Source of the DNA: Pseudoalteromonas viridis
Lineage (GTDB): Bacteria; Pseudomonadota; Gammaproteobacteria; Enterobacterales; Alteromonadaceae
Direction: 5' to 3'
Length of the DNA: 64,000 bases
Assembly: GCF_017742995.1 (NCBI RefSeq)
Contig: NZ_CP072426.1
Location: forward strand, 930,001-994,000
The translations under genes were made by a program, and so were the position numbers. Below, piece after piece: positions 8,443 through 17,616 of this stretch; position 1 is the first letter of the stretch, and each line of letters opens with the position of its first letter. Under the pieces are notes generated by a model. The model was not told the DNA's origin. It worked only from the letters and a program-made list of their open reading frames with translations, and did not search any database.

Positions 8443-9962
8443 TGGGAGTTGACTTGCACTCACTCACTCAACCAAACCGTATACAAAAACTGATCTGGCT
8501 GATCCCGCTATTGATCCTTATCGGGATCGTGTTAGTGGCCACGCTGGGATTAAAAAATACCGATGAAATCGCTCGGATCCAGCGTAGTTTGCAAAATACG
8601 GGCGATGTCATGCTTAGAGTCGATCAGCTGCACATAGATATTCTTAATGCTGAATCCGGGCAACGCGGCTACCTTATTTCTCAGCGTGAAAGCGATCTGA
8701 ACCCATATAAGATTGCGCTAAAAAAGTTCGAGCACAGTCTGCAACAGGCGCAGACCATTCAGTCGGAAAGTCCGCCACAGCAAAAGCGCCTTGAGCGATA
8801 CATTCAGCATGCCCAGATAAAGTTTGAGGCACTGTCGGCTAGCGTTGCGCTTGCTCGCGACAATGAGCAGCTTGAGCCACACAGAATGCTGGACGACGTG
8901 CGAAGTACCGGACTAGATTTGCGTGCTATGTATGCCACTATCATGACCGAAGAAATGGAGATCCGGAACCTGCTGATGGCGCGGCTGACACAGGCGCGTG
9001 AAACCGCCCAGGAAAACCTCGTGTGGTTTACGGTATTGAGCATTGCAGTCAGTACCTTGTTTTTATTATTTTTACTCAAGCACCTGCACAGTATTCGTCG
9101 GGCAAAAGAGCAGCTTGAGCGCTACAACGAACAACTTGAAGACAAAGTAAAAGAGCGCACTCAGGCACTGGAGCTTTACGCCGATGAGCTGACCCGCAGC
9201 AACCGGGAGCTCGAAGACTTTGCCTTTATCGCCTCACACGATTTGCAAGAGCCACTGCGTAAAATTCGCGCCTTCTCCGATCGCATCAAGGCCAATTACG
9301 AAACGCTACTGGACGACAGAGGTAAAGACTACCTGTCGAGAATGGACAACGCCGCAACCCGCATGTCGGTATTAATTACTGACTTGCTCGCGCTTTCCCG
9401 CGTGACCACCAAAGGCAAAAAATTTGAAGATGTGGCACTGAACCCACTGATTGATACGGTACTGGATGACCTTGAAATCGCAATCAGTGACGCCCAGGCC
9501 AGTATTCAGGTCGACCCTTTACCAACCATTGAAGGCGACCCAAGCCAGCTCCATCAGCTGTTTTTGAATTTGCTATCCAACGCCATGAAATTCCGCCGCG
9601 AAGGCGTGCCGCCGCAGATCACCATTACCATGAGCCAGACCACAGCACCCAATAAGTTGCTTGAGGACATTGAATGCGACTGGCTGGAAGTTGATGTGAC
9701 CGACAATGGCATTGGCTTTGCCGCCGAATACAGCGAAAAAATATTTACCCCATTTCAGCGCCTGCACAATCGCAAAACCTATGCGGGCACCGGAATTGGT
9801 CTGGCCGTATGCCGACGCATTGTCGAGCGTCATGGCGGACAGATCAGCGCACACAGTATTGAAGGACAGGGCACCACTTTTCGGATCCTGCTGCCCGACC
9901 TTGCTTCCACTCTCACCTTAAAGGATACCGCCGATGAGCAGTTTACCGACCAGACGCATTAA
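8442..9962 (+). CDS. CHASE3-domain sensor histidine kinase
   Basis: 506 residues. Membrane helix at about 17-37, a periplasmic CHASE3 domain (about 38-185, with the family-typical ILNAESGQRGYLIS segment), a second membrane helix (about 195-213), a coiled coil ending in KVKERTQALE, a phytochrome-type HisKA with His266 in FIASHDLQEPLRKI, and an HATPase_c domain with DNGIGF and GTGIGLAV boxes. It is therefore an active-looking kinase responding to an unknown extracytoplasmic cue. The start is GTG at 8442, sharing one base with the stop of the small H-box gene. Its 3' end overlaps the next receiver gene by 29 bases. Kinase, receiver and hybrid probably form one signalling operon. Confidence 0.93.
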   Translation: MGVDLHSLTQPNRIQKLIWLIPLLILIGIVLVATLGLKNTDEIARIQRSLQNTGDVMLRVDQLHIDILNAESGQRGYLISQRESDLNPYKIALKKFEHSLQQAQTIQSESPPQQKRLERYIQHAQIKFEALSASVALARDNEQLEPHRMLDDVRSTGLDLRAMYATIMTEEMEIRNLLMARLTQARETAQENLVWFTVLSIAVSTLFLLFLLKHLHSIRRAKEQLERYNEQLEDKVKERTQALELYADELTRSNRELEDFAFIASHDLQEPLRKIRAFSDRIKANYETLLDDRGKDYLSRMDNAATRMSVLITDLLALSRVTTKGKKFEDVALNPLIDTVLDDLEIAISDAQASIQVDPLPTIEGDPSQLHQLFLNLLSNAMKFRREGVPPQITITMSQTTAPNKLLEDIECDWLEVDVTDNGIGFAAEYSEKIFTPFQRLHNRKTYAGTGIGLAVCRRIVERHGGQISAHSIEGQGTTFRILLPDLASTLTLKDTADEQFTDQTH

Positions 9963-10380
9963 TATTTTGATGGCAGATGACGATGAAGACGATCGTTTGC
10001 TAACCCAGGACGCCCTGCAGGAAAGCCGGGTGCTGAACAACCTGAACTTTGTGCAAGATGGCGTGGAGCTGCTGGCATATCTTAACAATGAGCCGCCATT
10101 CGAAGACAAAACCAAACACCCTCGGCCCAGTATTATCCTGCTCGATTTGAACATGCCACGCATGGATGGCCGTGAGGCGCTGCAAAAAATCAAGAGCGAC
10201 CCCACACTGCGTTCAATCCCCGTGGTGATCCTCACCACTTCAAAGGAAGAAGAAGACAAACTCAGAGGCTATGACCTTGGCGCGGCTTCGTACATCTCCA
10301 AACCCGTGAACTTTGATGGCCTGGTGGAACTGATGCGTCAGCTGGGCAAATACTGGATCGAAATCGTCGAATTACCTTAG
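9934..10380 (+). CDS. Single-domain response regulator, Rcp1 type
   Basis: A 148-residue stand-alone receiver. The acidic cluster is MADDDEDD, the phospho-acceptor is Asp71 in LLDLNMPRMDGREAL, and the switch Thr/Lys pair is in VILTTS and SKPVNF. The internal LAYLNNEPPFEDKTKHPRP insertion is typical of Rcp1-like receivers that partner bacteriophytochrome-type kinases, which agrees with the HisKA type encoded just upstream. The start ATG overlaps the kinase gene by 29 bases and follows AAAGGAT. With no output domain it must act by protein contact or by passing phosphate on to the hybrid encoded downstream (inference). Confidence 0.94.
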   Translation: MSSLPTRRINILMADDDEDDRLLTQDALQESRVLNNLNFVQDGVELLAYLNNEPPFEDKTKHPRPSIILLDLNMPRMDGREALQKIKSDPTLRSIPVVILTTSKEEEDKLRGYDLGAASYISKPVNFDGLVELMRQLGKYWIEIVELP

Positions 10381-10389
10381 GAGGCACAG

Positions 10390-12339
10390 ATGCAACATGC
10401 GCAGGTGGTCAAGCTACTACTGGTAGAGGACGACGAAGACGACTATATACTGGCACTGGATTACTTACAGCAAATACCTAACTATCAGTTTGAAGTAACC
10501 TGGCTCAGTGAACTCGATGAAGTGCTTCAGGCACTGGAGTCTGATCAGTTCGATCTTTGCCTGCTTGACCATCAGCTTGGCGGACATACCGGCCTGACCA
10601 TTCTTAAAGCCGCCAAAGCGCTGCCCATCAATACCTCATTTATGATGCTCACAGGCCAGGCCGACGAAGTACTGGATGCCGATGCCCTGGCTTTGGGCGC
10701 AGAAGATTTCTTGCTTAAATCGGAGATCAGCAGCCCACGCTTTATCCGCGCGATCCGCTATGCCCTATCCCGTCGGGAGCTTGAAAGTGAGCGCCTGGAG
10801 CGGCTTAGGGCACAGGCCACCAGCCGTGCCAAAGACCGCTTTCTGGCGCACCTGAGTCACGAGTTGCGCACCCCGCTGACCTCTATCATGGGCTACACCG
10901 ATCTGTTGCTAACCCGCAGCGAGCTGAACAATATCAAACCTGAGCTGTCTATCATTCACAACAACAGCCAGCATTTACTGAACCTGCTCAATGACGTGCT
11001 GGACTTGTCGAAAATAAACGCCAACAGCCTGCAAGTTGAACCCAGTGAGATCTGCCTGGCCTCGTTACTTGCCGATCTGCACAGCCTGTTTTCCATGGCG
11101 GCGGATAAAAAGGGCCTTAAGTTTGCCATTCACACCGACGCGCCCTTACCCGCTTATATCGAGTCTGACGAAAAACGCCTTAAACAGGTGCTAATCAACC
11201 TGGTTTACAACGCCATAAAATTCACACCAAGTGGGCAGGTTTCAATTGAGGTGCGGCCAGCCGCTGAAGGTAAGCTCAGTTTTTCGATTGAAGATACCGG
11301 CATTGGTATTCCTCAGGATAAACTGACACATATTTTTAAGCCCTTTGAGCAGGTGCAGGACAGTACCACGCGCTCTGAGGAAGGTGCCGGCCTTGGACTG
11401 GCCATCAGCTCAGCCCTGATCCGCCTGCTTGGAGGAAGTTTACAGGTTGAATCAAGCGTGGGCAGCGGCAGTACCTTCAGCTTTACTATTGAGCCGGGCC
11501 AATGTTCCGGCCAGCTTGGTCAGCTAGACTTGCTCGCCACCACAGTAAATCGGCCTTCGACAAAGATAACGAACTTATCCGGTAAGGTGCTCATCGTCGA
11601 AGATTTGCCCGAAATTCGCCAGTTGCTGGGACAACTCATTACAGCCACCGGTGCCCAGGTCAGCTATGCGGAAAATGGCAAAGTTGCGTGTGATTTAATC
11701 ACTCAGGCTGATGCGGATTTTGACCTGGTGTTTATGGATTTACACATGCCGATATTAAACGGCAAAGACGCCATTGTAAAACTGCGCGCACAGGGCATTA
11801 GTACACCGATTATCTCACTGACGGCCGCAGCCCAAAAAGGCAATCTGGATACCCTCAAAGCCCTCGGCTTTAACGATACGCTGACCAAACCCATTAACGT
11901 TACTCAACTTGAATCCTGTTTACAGGATTATTTATCCGCTCAACCGGCGCAAGAAACGCTCACCGCACAGCCGGGTGATTCACACTCTAGAAGCAAACGG
12001 ATTTTACTGGTTGAAGACGACCCGGATGCGCGCAACTTAATGAAGCTGTTGCTGGAGTCTCTGGAGTGTGAGGTCATCGCTGCCGGTAGCTGTGCTGAGG
12101 GCCTGAGCGAGCTGGACAAACACGCTGATTTTGATGTGATAATGCTGGATCTGAATTTACCCGATGGCTCCGGGCTGGCACTGGTTGCAGCGGTTCATAA
12201 GCGCCAAAGCCCGGCTAAACTGGTGGTGGTCAGCGGTAGTGAACCGGACCCGGACGCCCTGCTCTCTTACCCGGTCAGCCAGGTGTTACTTAAACCCGTT
12301 TCGCTTCCTGACCTGGCCGCCATTGTGCAAAACGCATAA
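10390..12339 (+). CDS. Hybrid histidine kinase REC-HisKA-HATPase-REC-REC
   Basis: 649 residues with no membrane segment, so a cytosolic relay protein. Domains in order: receiver (1-125, Asp60 in CLLDHQLGGHTG), HisKA (about 145-215, His157 in LAHLSHELRTPLTS), HATPase_c (about 260-375, DTGIGIP and GAGLGLAIS), second receiver (about 398-512, VFMDLHMPILNG) and third receiver (about 533-647, IMLDLNLPDGSG). All three receivers keep their acceptor Asp. The start has a strong TAGGAGG ribosome site overlapping the stop of the preceding receiver gene. It has no Hpt domain of its own, so the small H-box protein encoded upstream is a candidate missing phosphotransfer element (inference). Confidence 0.93.
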   Translation: MQHAQVVKLLLVEDDEDDYILALDYLQQIPNYQFEVTWLSELDEVLQALESDQFDLCLLDHQLGGHTGLTILKAAKALPINTSFMMLTGQADEVLDADALALGAEDFLLKSEISSPRFIRAIRYALSRRELESERLERLRAQATSRAKDRFLAHLSHELRTPLTSIMGYTDLLLTRSELNNIKPELSIIHNNSQHLLNLLNDVLDLSKINANSLQVEPSEICLASLLADLHSLFSMAADKKGLKFAIHTDAPLPAYIESDEKRLKQVLINLVYNAIKFTPSGQVSIEVRPAAEGKLSFSIEDTGIGIPQDKLTHIFKPFEQVQDSTTRSEEGAGLGLAISSALIRLLGGSLQVESSVGSGSTFSFTIEPGQCSGQLGQLDLLATTVNRPSTKITNLSGKVLIVEDLPEIRQLLGQLITATGAQVSYAENGKVACDLITQADADFDLVFMDLHMPILNGKDAIVKLRAQGISTPIISLTAAAQKGNLDTLKALGFNDTLTKPINVTQLESCLQDYLSAQPAQETLTAQPGDSHSRSKRILLVEDDPDARNLMKLLLESLECEVIAAGSCAEGLSELDKHADFDVIMLDLNLPDGSGLALVAAVHKRQSPAKLVVVSGSEPDPDALLSYPVSQVLLKPVSLPDLAAIVQNA

Positions 12340-12343
12340 AAAA

Positions 12344-12360
12344 GGCACGCTGTGCGTGCC
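12344..12360 (-). terminator. Rho-independent terminator of the BON gene
   Basis: Perfect 7-base stem GGCACGC/GCGTGCC with a 3-base loop. Read on the minus strand it is followed by six T, giving a classical terminator for the gene ending at 12390. On the plus strand it lies just after the stop codon of the hybrid kinase and may also help end that transcript. Confidence 0.85.
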
Positions 12361-12389
12361 TAAAAGTCCAGGGAGTAATCTGTGTTGCT

Positions 12390-12950
12390 TTAAGAGCGTT
12401 CATCAACAACGGTCAGCTTGTTGTTAACGCGTTTTACATCGTCTGCGTTGGCTGCAATATTTACCACCAACTGCTTCTCGGCGTCTGACTCGACTTCACC
12501 GGTAAGCGTCACGGTTTGATTGTCGACATCAACGTCGATGTCGGTGTCGCTGATGTCAGTGTCAAATAGCAGACGTGTTTTAATCACTGTCGCGATTTTG
12601 GCATCAACAAAGTCAGACTCAACATCGCCATTGTCGTCTTTATCTTTTTTCTCTGGTACCACAGTCAAGCGGTTGTCGACCTCTTTTACACCGTCAATAC
12701 CAATCACCAGCTCAGTTGCGAGTTTTTTATCAACGCTATGGTCGACTTTACCTGTGAGGATCACCACGCCGTTTTTTACATCTGTGTTGATATCGAACGA
12801 ATTCAGATTGCCATTGAACAGTAAAGTAGCTTCAGCTTTACCGTCTATCCAGGCATCACTGGCCTCTTTTTCCCACTGATTGTCAGCAGCGTTAACCGCA
12901 GAAGTTGAAAAAGCCGTAGCAAAAGCAAGTGTTAAAATTGTGCGTTTCAT
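12390..12950 (-). CDS. Exported double BON-domain protein (OsmY-like)
   Basis: 186 residues from the ATG at 12950, chosen because it follows AAGGAG and opens a signal peptide (MKRTILTLAFATAFSTSAVNA); longer in-frame starts lack this. The mature protein has two BON domains (about 40-105 and 115-186), each with the family pattern of small beta-alpha units ending in ...GVKEVDNRLTVV and ...DVKRVNNKLTVV. They are joined by an acidic linker (EKKDKDDNGDVES). OsmY-type BON proteins are periplasmic and associated with osmotic and envelope stress. It diverges from the MscS channel gene across about 250 bases, which fits a shared osmotic-stress regulon (inference). Confidence 0.9.
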   Translation of the reverse strand: MKRTILTLAFATAFSTSAVNAADNQWEKEASDAWIDGKAEATLLFNGNLNSFDINTDVKNGVVILTGKVDHSVDKKLATELVIGIDGVKEVDNRLTVVPEKKDKDDNGDVESDFVDAKIATVIKTRLLFDTDISDTDIDVDVDNQTVTLTGEVESDAEKQLVVNIAANADDVKRVNNKLTVVDERS

Positions 12951-13200
12951 AATCATTCTCCTTGTGGATGAGTTCACTTTAACAGGTGCAGCTTGCATGC
13001 CAGTTATCTTAACCATTTAAAATCATACAGTTAGGTAATTCCTCCAGCCTTTTGCCTGTATCTTTTACATACCGGCATGGAACTATTTACTGGCAATTTC
13101 TACACAGATCAGCGCGATTTTTACTAACTCATTGAAATTAAACACAACGTTCAGTGGCATGCTCCCTGCTGGTATCACCAGATACAAATAAGGAGGCGTT

Positions 13201-14145
13201 ATGTCATTTACACTTACCCCACAAGACTTCTGGTCGCTGATCAATGAAAAGCTCGTCCACTGGGCCGAACTGACGATCAAGAATTTGCCCAACCTGGTTA
13301 TTGCAACACTTATCTTTATTGTGTTTGTGATTCTGTCTAAATTCCTTGCTCGCTGGTTGCTGACTTTACTCAAACGCTTGTTTGAGTCCAATCAGATAGC
13401 CGGGCTGATTGCGGGGATCTGTCGTGTGATCCTGGTTGCGATCGGGTTTTTCTTTGCCCTGGATATTATGGGGCTGTCAAAAGCGGTCGCGTCACTACTT
13501 GCCGGTGCCGGCATCATAGGCCTGGCAATCGGTTTTGCTTTTCAGGATATGACCGAAAACATGATAGCCGGTGTCGTAATGGGCATTCGCAAACCTTTTC
13601 GGGTTGGCGATGTGGTAGAAGCTGGCGACACCTTCGGCACCGTCCGCCGGATCAACCTGCGCAATACTTTAATTGAGAACTTTTATGGTCAGCTGGCCAT
13701 AGTGCCCAACAAAATCCTGTTTAAAAATGAATTGATCAACTACTCCCGCCTGGCCACCCGAAGGATAGAAATAGAAGTAGGGATCTCGTATGCCGACGAC
13801 ATTGAACAGGCCGAATCTGTGATAGTAGAGGCCATAAACGAGCTGGATGGCGTCATAAAACAACACGAAACCGATGTCTATGCCTGCGGGTTTGGCGACA
13901 GCTCCGTCAATCTGTTGGTGTGGTTCTGGATTGATTATCCCGGTGAGATTGGCTTTATGCAGATGCGCCACAAAGCCATTATTGCAATCCACAGAACCCT
14001 GGAAGAAAACGACATTCTTATTCCCTTTCCAATTCGTACGCTGGATTTTAATGCCAAAGGCGGTGCCAATCTGGAGGATATGCAAATCAATATGCGCCAG
14101 CGTACACATAAACAGCAAGGTGAGAAAGAAGTACAGAGTAGTTAA
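13201..14145 (+). CDS. MscS-family mechanosensitive ion channel
   Basis: 314 residues, close to the size of E. coli MscS. Three membrane helices (about 28-48, 68-88 and 93-115) are followed by the pore-lining Gly/Ala-rich helix in SLLAGAGIIGLAIGFAFQD, the conserved beta domain (KPFRVGDVVE) and the cytoplasmic vestibule domain. It should open under membrane tension and release solutes on hypo-osmotic shock. ATG 13201 has a strong AAGGAGG. It diverges from the double-BON gene and is followed by the DUF2383, DUF1328 and lipoprotein genes, a set suggesting an osmotic or general stress function. Confidence 0.93.
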   Translation: MSFTLTPQDFWSLINEKLVHWAELTIKNLPNLVIATLIFIVFVILSKFLARWLLTLLKRLFESNQIAGLIAGICRVILVAIGFFFALDIMGLSKAVASLLAGAGIIGLAIGFAFQDMTENMIAGVVMGIRKPFRVGDVVEAGDTFGTVRRINLRNTLIENFYGQLAIVPNKILFKNELINYSRLATRRIEIEVGISYADDIEQAESVIVEAINELDGVIKQHETDVYACGFGDSSVNLLVWFWIDYPGEIGFMQMRHKAIIAIHRTLEENDILIPFPIRTLDFNAKGGANLEDMQINMRQRTHKQQGEKEVQSS

Positions 14146-14298
14146 GCGTAAAAGTTACAGACACAAGGTAAAGCTTGCATCGCCCGCTTAACCCGAAAAA
14201 GCATAAACCACTGATACAAAAGAAGTTTAAACCTGGTACGGGCAATGCATTAGTCTAAGCAACAAACAAACTTAAGCAATCAAGTAAGGAGTTAAACG

Positions 14299-14745
14299 AT
14301 GACACATTCGAACTACGATATGGAACCTTTGAAGGAATTAGTCAAGGTGCTCAATGGTGGCGTGGAGTTTTACAAAGACGCCAAAGACAAAGTAGACGAT
14401 GAGCGCATCAGTGCCATTTTTAACACCATGATCACTGAAAAGGTTCAGGCAATCTCGAAGTTGCAAACCTACGCGCTGATTGATGAAGGCGAGCGCGAAA
14501 CTGACTCTGACATGCTGGTTACGTTGCGTGAGCATTACACTAAAGTGCTGGGTGTATTGAGTACTGACAAAACACACACCTACATATCTCAGCTGGAAGA
14601 AGTAGAGGACAAGGTGCTGGAAAAAGTGGCCGATGCATTAGAGCAACAATTACCGCCTCAGTGTGTTCAGGACTTAAGACAAATTCAGGTCCGCATGCAG
14701 GTTTGCCATGATGAAATGAAAGCACTTCAGGAATTGACCGCCTAG
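14299..14745 (+). CDS. DUF2383 / PA2169-type four-helix-bundle protein
   Basis: 148 residues, entirely helical and charged, with no signal peptide or membrane segment. The pattern [20 protein letters not shown] at the N-terminus matches the DUF2383 (PA2169 family) ferritin-like four-helix bundle, a family of unknown function often found in stress-related gene sets. ATG 14299 follows TAAGGAG. A short GC-rich hairpin (14771-14788) separates it from the DUF1328 gene. It probably belongs to the same stress block as BON and MscS. I see no obvious di-metal ligand set, so a ferritin-like activity should not be assumed. Confidence 0.85.
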   Translation: MTHSNYDMEPLKELVKVLNGGVEFYKDAKDKVDDERISAIFNTMITEKVQAISKLQTYALIDEGERETDSDMLVTLREHYTKVLGVLSTDKTHTYISQLEEVEDKVLEKVADALEQQLPPQCVQDLRQIQVRMQVCHDEMKALQELTA

Positions 14746-14770
14746 CTGTACAGGTCACATCACAGACTTG

Positions 14771-14788
14771 GCAGGGCGGTTGCCCTGC
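14771..14788 (+). terminator. Intergenic hairpin between DUF2383 and DUF1328 genes
   Basis: Seven-base perfect stem GCAGGGC/GCCCTGC with a 4-base loop, followed only by TTAATT. The weak T-tract suggests partial termination or a transcript-processing element rather than a complete stop. Confidence 0.5.
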
Positions 14789-14815
14789 TTAATTAAACAC
14801 CGACAGGAGGTTCAC

Positions 14816-14986
14816 ATGTTACGTTGGTCACTTGGATTTTTAGTACTTGCACTGATCAGTGCCATCTTAGGCTTTGGGGGCATCGCGGGTGCCGCAGCAG
14901 GCATAGCGAAGATACTGTTCTTTGTGTTTATCGCCCTGGTTTTGCTGTCGTTTGTACTGCCTGCGATTAGAAAGCCAAACGCATAG
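14816..14986 (+). CDS. DUF1328 family small membrane protein (YtjA-like)
   Basis: 56 residues starting at ATG 14816 after a near-perfect AGGAGG; a longer in-frame version has no ribosome site. Two membrane helices and the Gly/Ala-rich [20 protein letters not shown] segment are diagnostic of the DUF1328/YtjA family. The function is unknown; members are small inner-membrane proteins often linked to stress. It is followed after 41 bases by a small lipoprotein gene. The size is normal for the family. Confidence 0.9.
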   Translation: MLRWSLGFLVLALISAILGFGGIAGAAAGIAKILFFVFIALVLLSFVLPAIRKPNA

Positions 14987-15027
14987 CAGCCACAAGTACC
15001 CTCATTGAATTTATTAAGGAGCATATT

Positions 15028-15219
15028 ATGAACCACATTATTACTGCACTACAAGCCACGTTATTTATCACCATTTTAGGTCTGGCTGGTTGTTCTGACG
15101 GCCCGGCAGAAAATGCAGGCGAGCGCGTAGATGAAGCCATCACAGATGTACAAAACAAGGCTGAAGATCTGTGCGAAAAAGCCAAAGAAAACCTGAATGC
15201 AGAAAACGAAAACTGCTAA
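15028..15219 (+). CDS. Small exported lipoprotein
   Basis: 63 residues. The signal peptide ends in a lipobox (GLAGC, Cys at about residue 22), so the protein should be lipidated and membrane-anchored. The mature part is short, acidic and helical (ERVDEAITDVQNKAEDLCEK) with two further cysteines that could form a disulfide. It resembles small entericidin-like or coiled-coil stress lipoproteins in size and composition, but I cannot name a family. ATG 15028 follows TTAAGGAG. It is the last gene of the stress block before a hairpin at 15231. Confidence 0.8.
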   Translation: MNHIITALQATLFITILGLAGCSDGPAENAGERVDEAITDVQNKAEDLCEKAKENLNAENENC

Positions 15220-15230
15220 CAGAGGGCATG

Positions 15231-15250
15231 CCAGCTCAAAACCGAGCTGG
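15231..15250 (+). terminator. Hairpin after the small lipoprotein gene
   Basis: Seven-base perfect stem CCAGCTC/GAGCTGG around a six-base loop, twelve bases after the stop codon. The following sequence is pyrimidine-rich (CCCCTTCATTCCCC) rather than a pure T-tract, so it is a plausible but not ideal intrinsic terminator. Confidence 0.55.
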
Positions 15251-15420
15251 CCCCTTCATTCCCCTTACAACTCCCCGCTAAACCACACCGCTTGTCTCAG
15301 CCTTTTTGTACTTTTGTTTCGGATGTGATTACAATCCGACAACAATTAAGTTAAACACATTTTGGGCCCCGCTCGCTTTACCAATCAACGGGCCGCTCCC
15401 AAATGTCAAAAAGGACAGAC

Positions 15421-17583
15421 ATGAGAACAATAAAACTAAGCGCTCTCGCTGGAGCCGTCTTACTGGCCAGCGCATGCAGCCAGACAACACCGACTCAAAA
15501 CACAGACACGCAGACTGTTCAGCAACAGGTTCAGCCACCCGTTGCACAAAAAATACCTCATGTAACCGAGATCCATGGCTACAAACTGGTCGACAATTAT
15601 CACTGGCTGCGTGATGACACGCGCAGCTCCGCTCAGGTTATATCTCACCTGGAGCAGGAAAACCGCTACGCCGACGCGAAACTGGCGCCGATTGATACGC
15701 TGCGCACAACCCTGTTTGAAGAAATAAAGAATAAAATCGCCAAAGACGATCGCAGCGTGCCATACCAACGCGGTGACTATTATTACTTCAGCGAAGTAAA
15801 GGGCGATCAGGAGTACCGTACTTACTATCGCAGCAAACACGCCGATGGCAGTGACGCCGCAGAGATTTTTAATGCCAATGAACGCGCCGAAGGTCAGTCA
15901 TATTACGGCCTGGGTGCGCTGAGTGTAAGCCCGGATGGTAAACTGATTGCGTTTGCCGAAGATACACTCAGTCGCCGTATCTATACGGTCAGCGTGAAAA
16001 ACCTGGAAACCGGTGAAATCTACACAGACAAGCTTGAAGGCGCTGCAGATAGCATCGAATGGGGTAACGACAATCGCAGCATTTACTACATCAAAAAAGA
16101 CCCGGTTACTTTGCTCGGTTACCAGGTCTATCGGCACGTATTAGGTCAGGACCAGTCGCAGGATGAACTGGTTTACGAAGAAAAAGACAATACGTACTAC
16201 ACTTATCTGGCCAAAAGCAAAGACGGCAGCGAAGTCCATATCGTCCACCATGCGACCGAATCCAAAGGACTTTCTATCCTCGATGCCAATAACCCTAAAG
16301 CCAAGCCGCAACGTCTGCTGCCACGTACCAAAGGCCACGAGTACAGCCTGCTTAAGCAGGGCGACTTCTATTTCATTTACACCAACGACAACGCCGTCAA
16401 CTTTAAGCTTATGAAAGCCCACAAGAATGACGTGGCGGACAAAGGTAAGTGGAAAACCATCATTGCACATAACCCGGACGCTAAGCTCGAAGAAGTGGAG
16501 CTGTTTAATGATCACCTGGTGTATCAATCTCGCGTTGAAGGCATAGGCACACTGAATGTGTTGAATCTGAAAACCCAGAAGCACCAAACACTGACCTTTA
16601 ACGACCCTGCCTACATGGCCTCGATGACCGGTAATCATGAGCTGGGCAGTCAGTTTGTTCGGGTCAGCTATCAGAGTATGACCACGCCCAATACGATTTA
16701 TGATGTCGACCTGAATACGCTGGCAAAAACACAGCGTAAACAAACTAAAGTGCTCGGCGACTTCAACGCCGATGACTATGCCTCTGAGCGCCTGTTTATT
16801 GAAGCCAGAGATGGGGTTAAGGTACCCGTGACGCTGGTCTACAAAAAGTCGATGTTCAAAAAGGACGGCACTAACCCGCTGTTACAATACGGTTATGGCT
16901 CTTACGGCTCAACCCGTGATCCTTATTTCCGTGTCAGCACCCTGAGCTTGCTGGACCGTGGTTTTGTGTATGCCATTGCACATATTCGTGGCTCGCAGGC
17001 ACTGGGCAGACCTTGGTATGAGGACGGTAAAAAGCTAAATAAAAAGAACACCTTTAATGACTTTATTGACGTCACTAAGGCACTGGTTAAGTCGGGTTAT
17101 GGCGACTCTGAGCGTCTGTATGCCCGTGGCGGCAGCGCCGGTGGCCTGTTGATGGGCGCCGTGATCAACCAGGCACCTGAGCTGTATCACGGCGTGCACT
17201 CTGCGGTGCCATTTGTCGATGTGATCAACACCATGCTGGACGATTCACTGCCACTGACCACCAACGAATACGACGAGTGGGGCAACCCGAATGACAAGGT
17301 CTATTTTGACTATATGCGCTCATACTCTCCATACGATCAGGTGAGCGCACAAAACTACCCCAACATGCTGGTCACCACAGGTCTGCATGACTCTCAGGTA
17401 CAATACTTTGAGCCAGCCAAGTGGGTAGCCAAGCTGCGCGAGTATAAAACAGACGACAACACCTTGCTGTTAAAAACCGATATGGAAGCCGGGCACGGCG
17501 GTGCATCGGGTCGCTTTAAGCGTATCAATGATATTGCGCTGAGCTATGGCTTTATCATTGGCCTGGCTGAAGGCAAACTGTAA
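15421..17583 (+). CDS. S9 family peptidase, oligopeptidase-B-like lipoprotein
   Basis: 720 residues from ATG 15421, preferred over 15403 because AAAGGAC precedes it and it gives a clean lipoprotein signal (LLASAC). An N-terminal seven-blade propeller (about 60-440) covers a C-terminal alpha/beta hydrolase. The nucleophile elbow is GGSAGGLLMG, and the oligopeptidase B signature PLTTNEYDEWGNPND and the catalytic His in MEAGHGGASG are all visible. OpB-type enzymes cleave after basic residues in short peptides. Here the lipobox predicts an exported, membrane-anchored enzyme, as for other Alteromonadales S9A members. It is monocistronic between hairpins. Confidence 0.93.
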   Translation: MRTIKLSALAGAVLLASACSQTTPTQNTDTQTVQQQVQPPVAQKIPHVTEIHGYKLVDNYHWLRDDTRSSAQVISHLEQENRYADAKLAPIDTLRTTLFEEIKNKIAKDDRSVPYQRGDYYYFSEVKGDQEYRTYYRSKHADGSDAAEIFNANERAEGQSYYGLGALSVSPDGKLIAFAEDTLSRRIYTVSVKNLETGEIYTDKLEGAADSIEWGNDNRSIYYIKKDPVTLLGYQVYRHVLGQDQSQDELVYEEKDNTYYTYLAKSKDGSEVHIVHHATESKGLSILDANNPKAKPQRLLPRTKGHEYSLLKQGDFYFIYTNDNAVNFKLMKAHKNDVADKGKWKTIIAHNPDAKLEEVELFNDHLVYQSRVEGIGTLNVLNLKTQKHQTLTFNDPAYMASMTGNHELGSQFVRVSYQSMTTPNTIYDVDLNTLAKTQRKQTKVLGDFNADDYASERLFIEARDGVKVPVTLVYKKSMFKKDGTNPLLQYGYGSYGSTRDPYFRVSTLSLLDRGFVYAIAHIRGSQALGRPWYEDGKKLNKKNTFNDFIDVTKALVKSGYGDSERLYARGGSAGGLLMGAVINQAPELYHGVHSAVPFVDVINTMLDDSLPLTTNEYDEWGNPNDKVYFDYMRSYSPYDQVSAQNYPNMLVTTGLHDSQVQYFEPAKWVAKLREYKTDDNTLLLKTDMEAGHGGASGRFKRINDIALSYGFIIGLAEGKL

Positions 17584-17594
17584 CACGCTCATTT

Positions 17595-17614
17595 CCCCGG
17601 CTGTTCAACCGGGG
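17595..17614 (+). terminator. Hairpin after the S9 peptidase gene
   Basis: Six-base GC stem CCCCGG/CCGGGG with an eight-base loop, twelve bases after the stop codon. No clear T-tract follows; a second, longer inverted repeat follows immediately at 17617-17651. Confidence 0.6.
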
Positions 17615-17616
17615 AT

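Noticed and set aside
12170..12200. Possible sigma-54 promoter TGGCAC...TTGCA
   Set aside because: It lies inside the hybrid kinase coding sequence and the spacing is two bases short of the required one, so it cannot be a functional -24/-12 site.
13083..13391. Minus-strand open frame across the start of the MscS gene
   Set aside because: It overlaps the MscS coding sequence and its ribosome site, has no recognisable domain and is best explained as a shadow frame.
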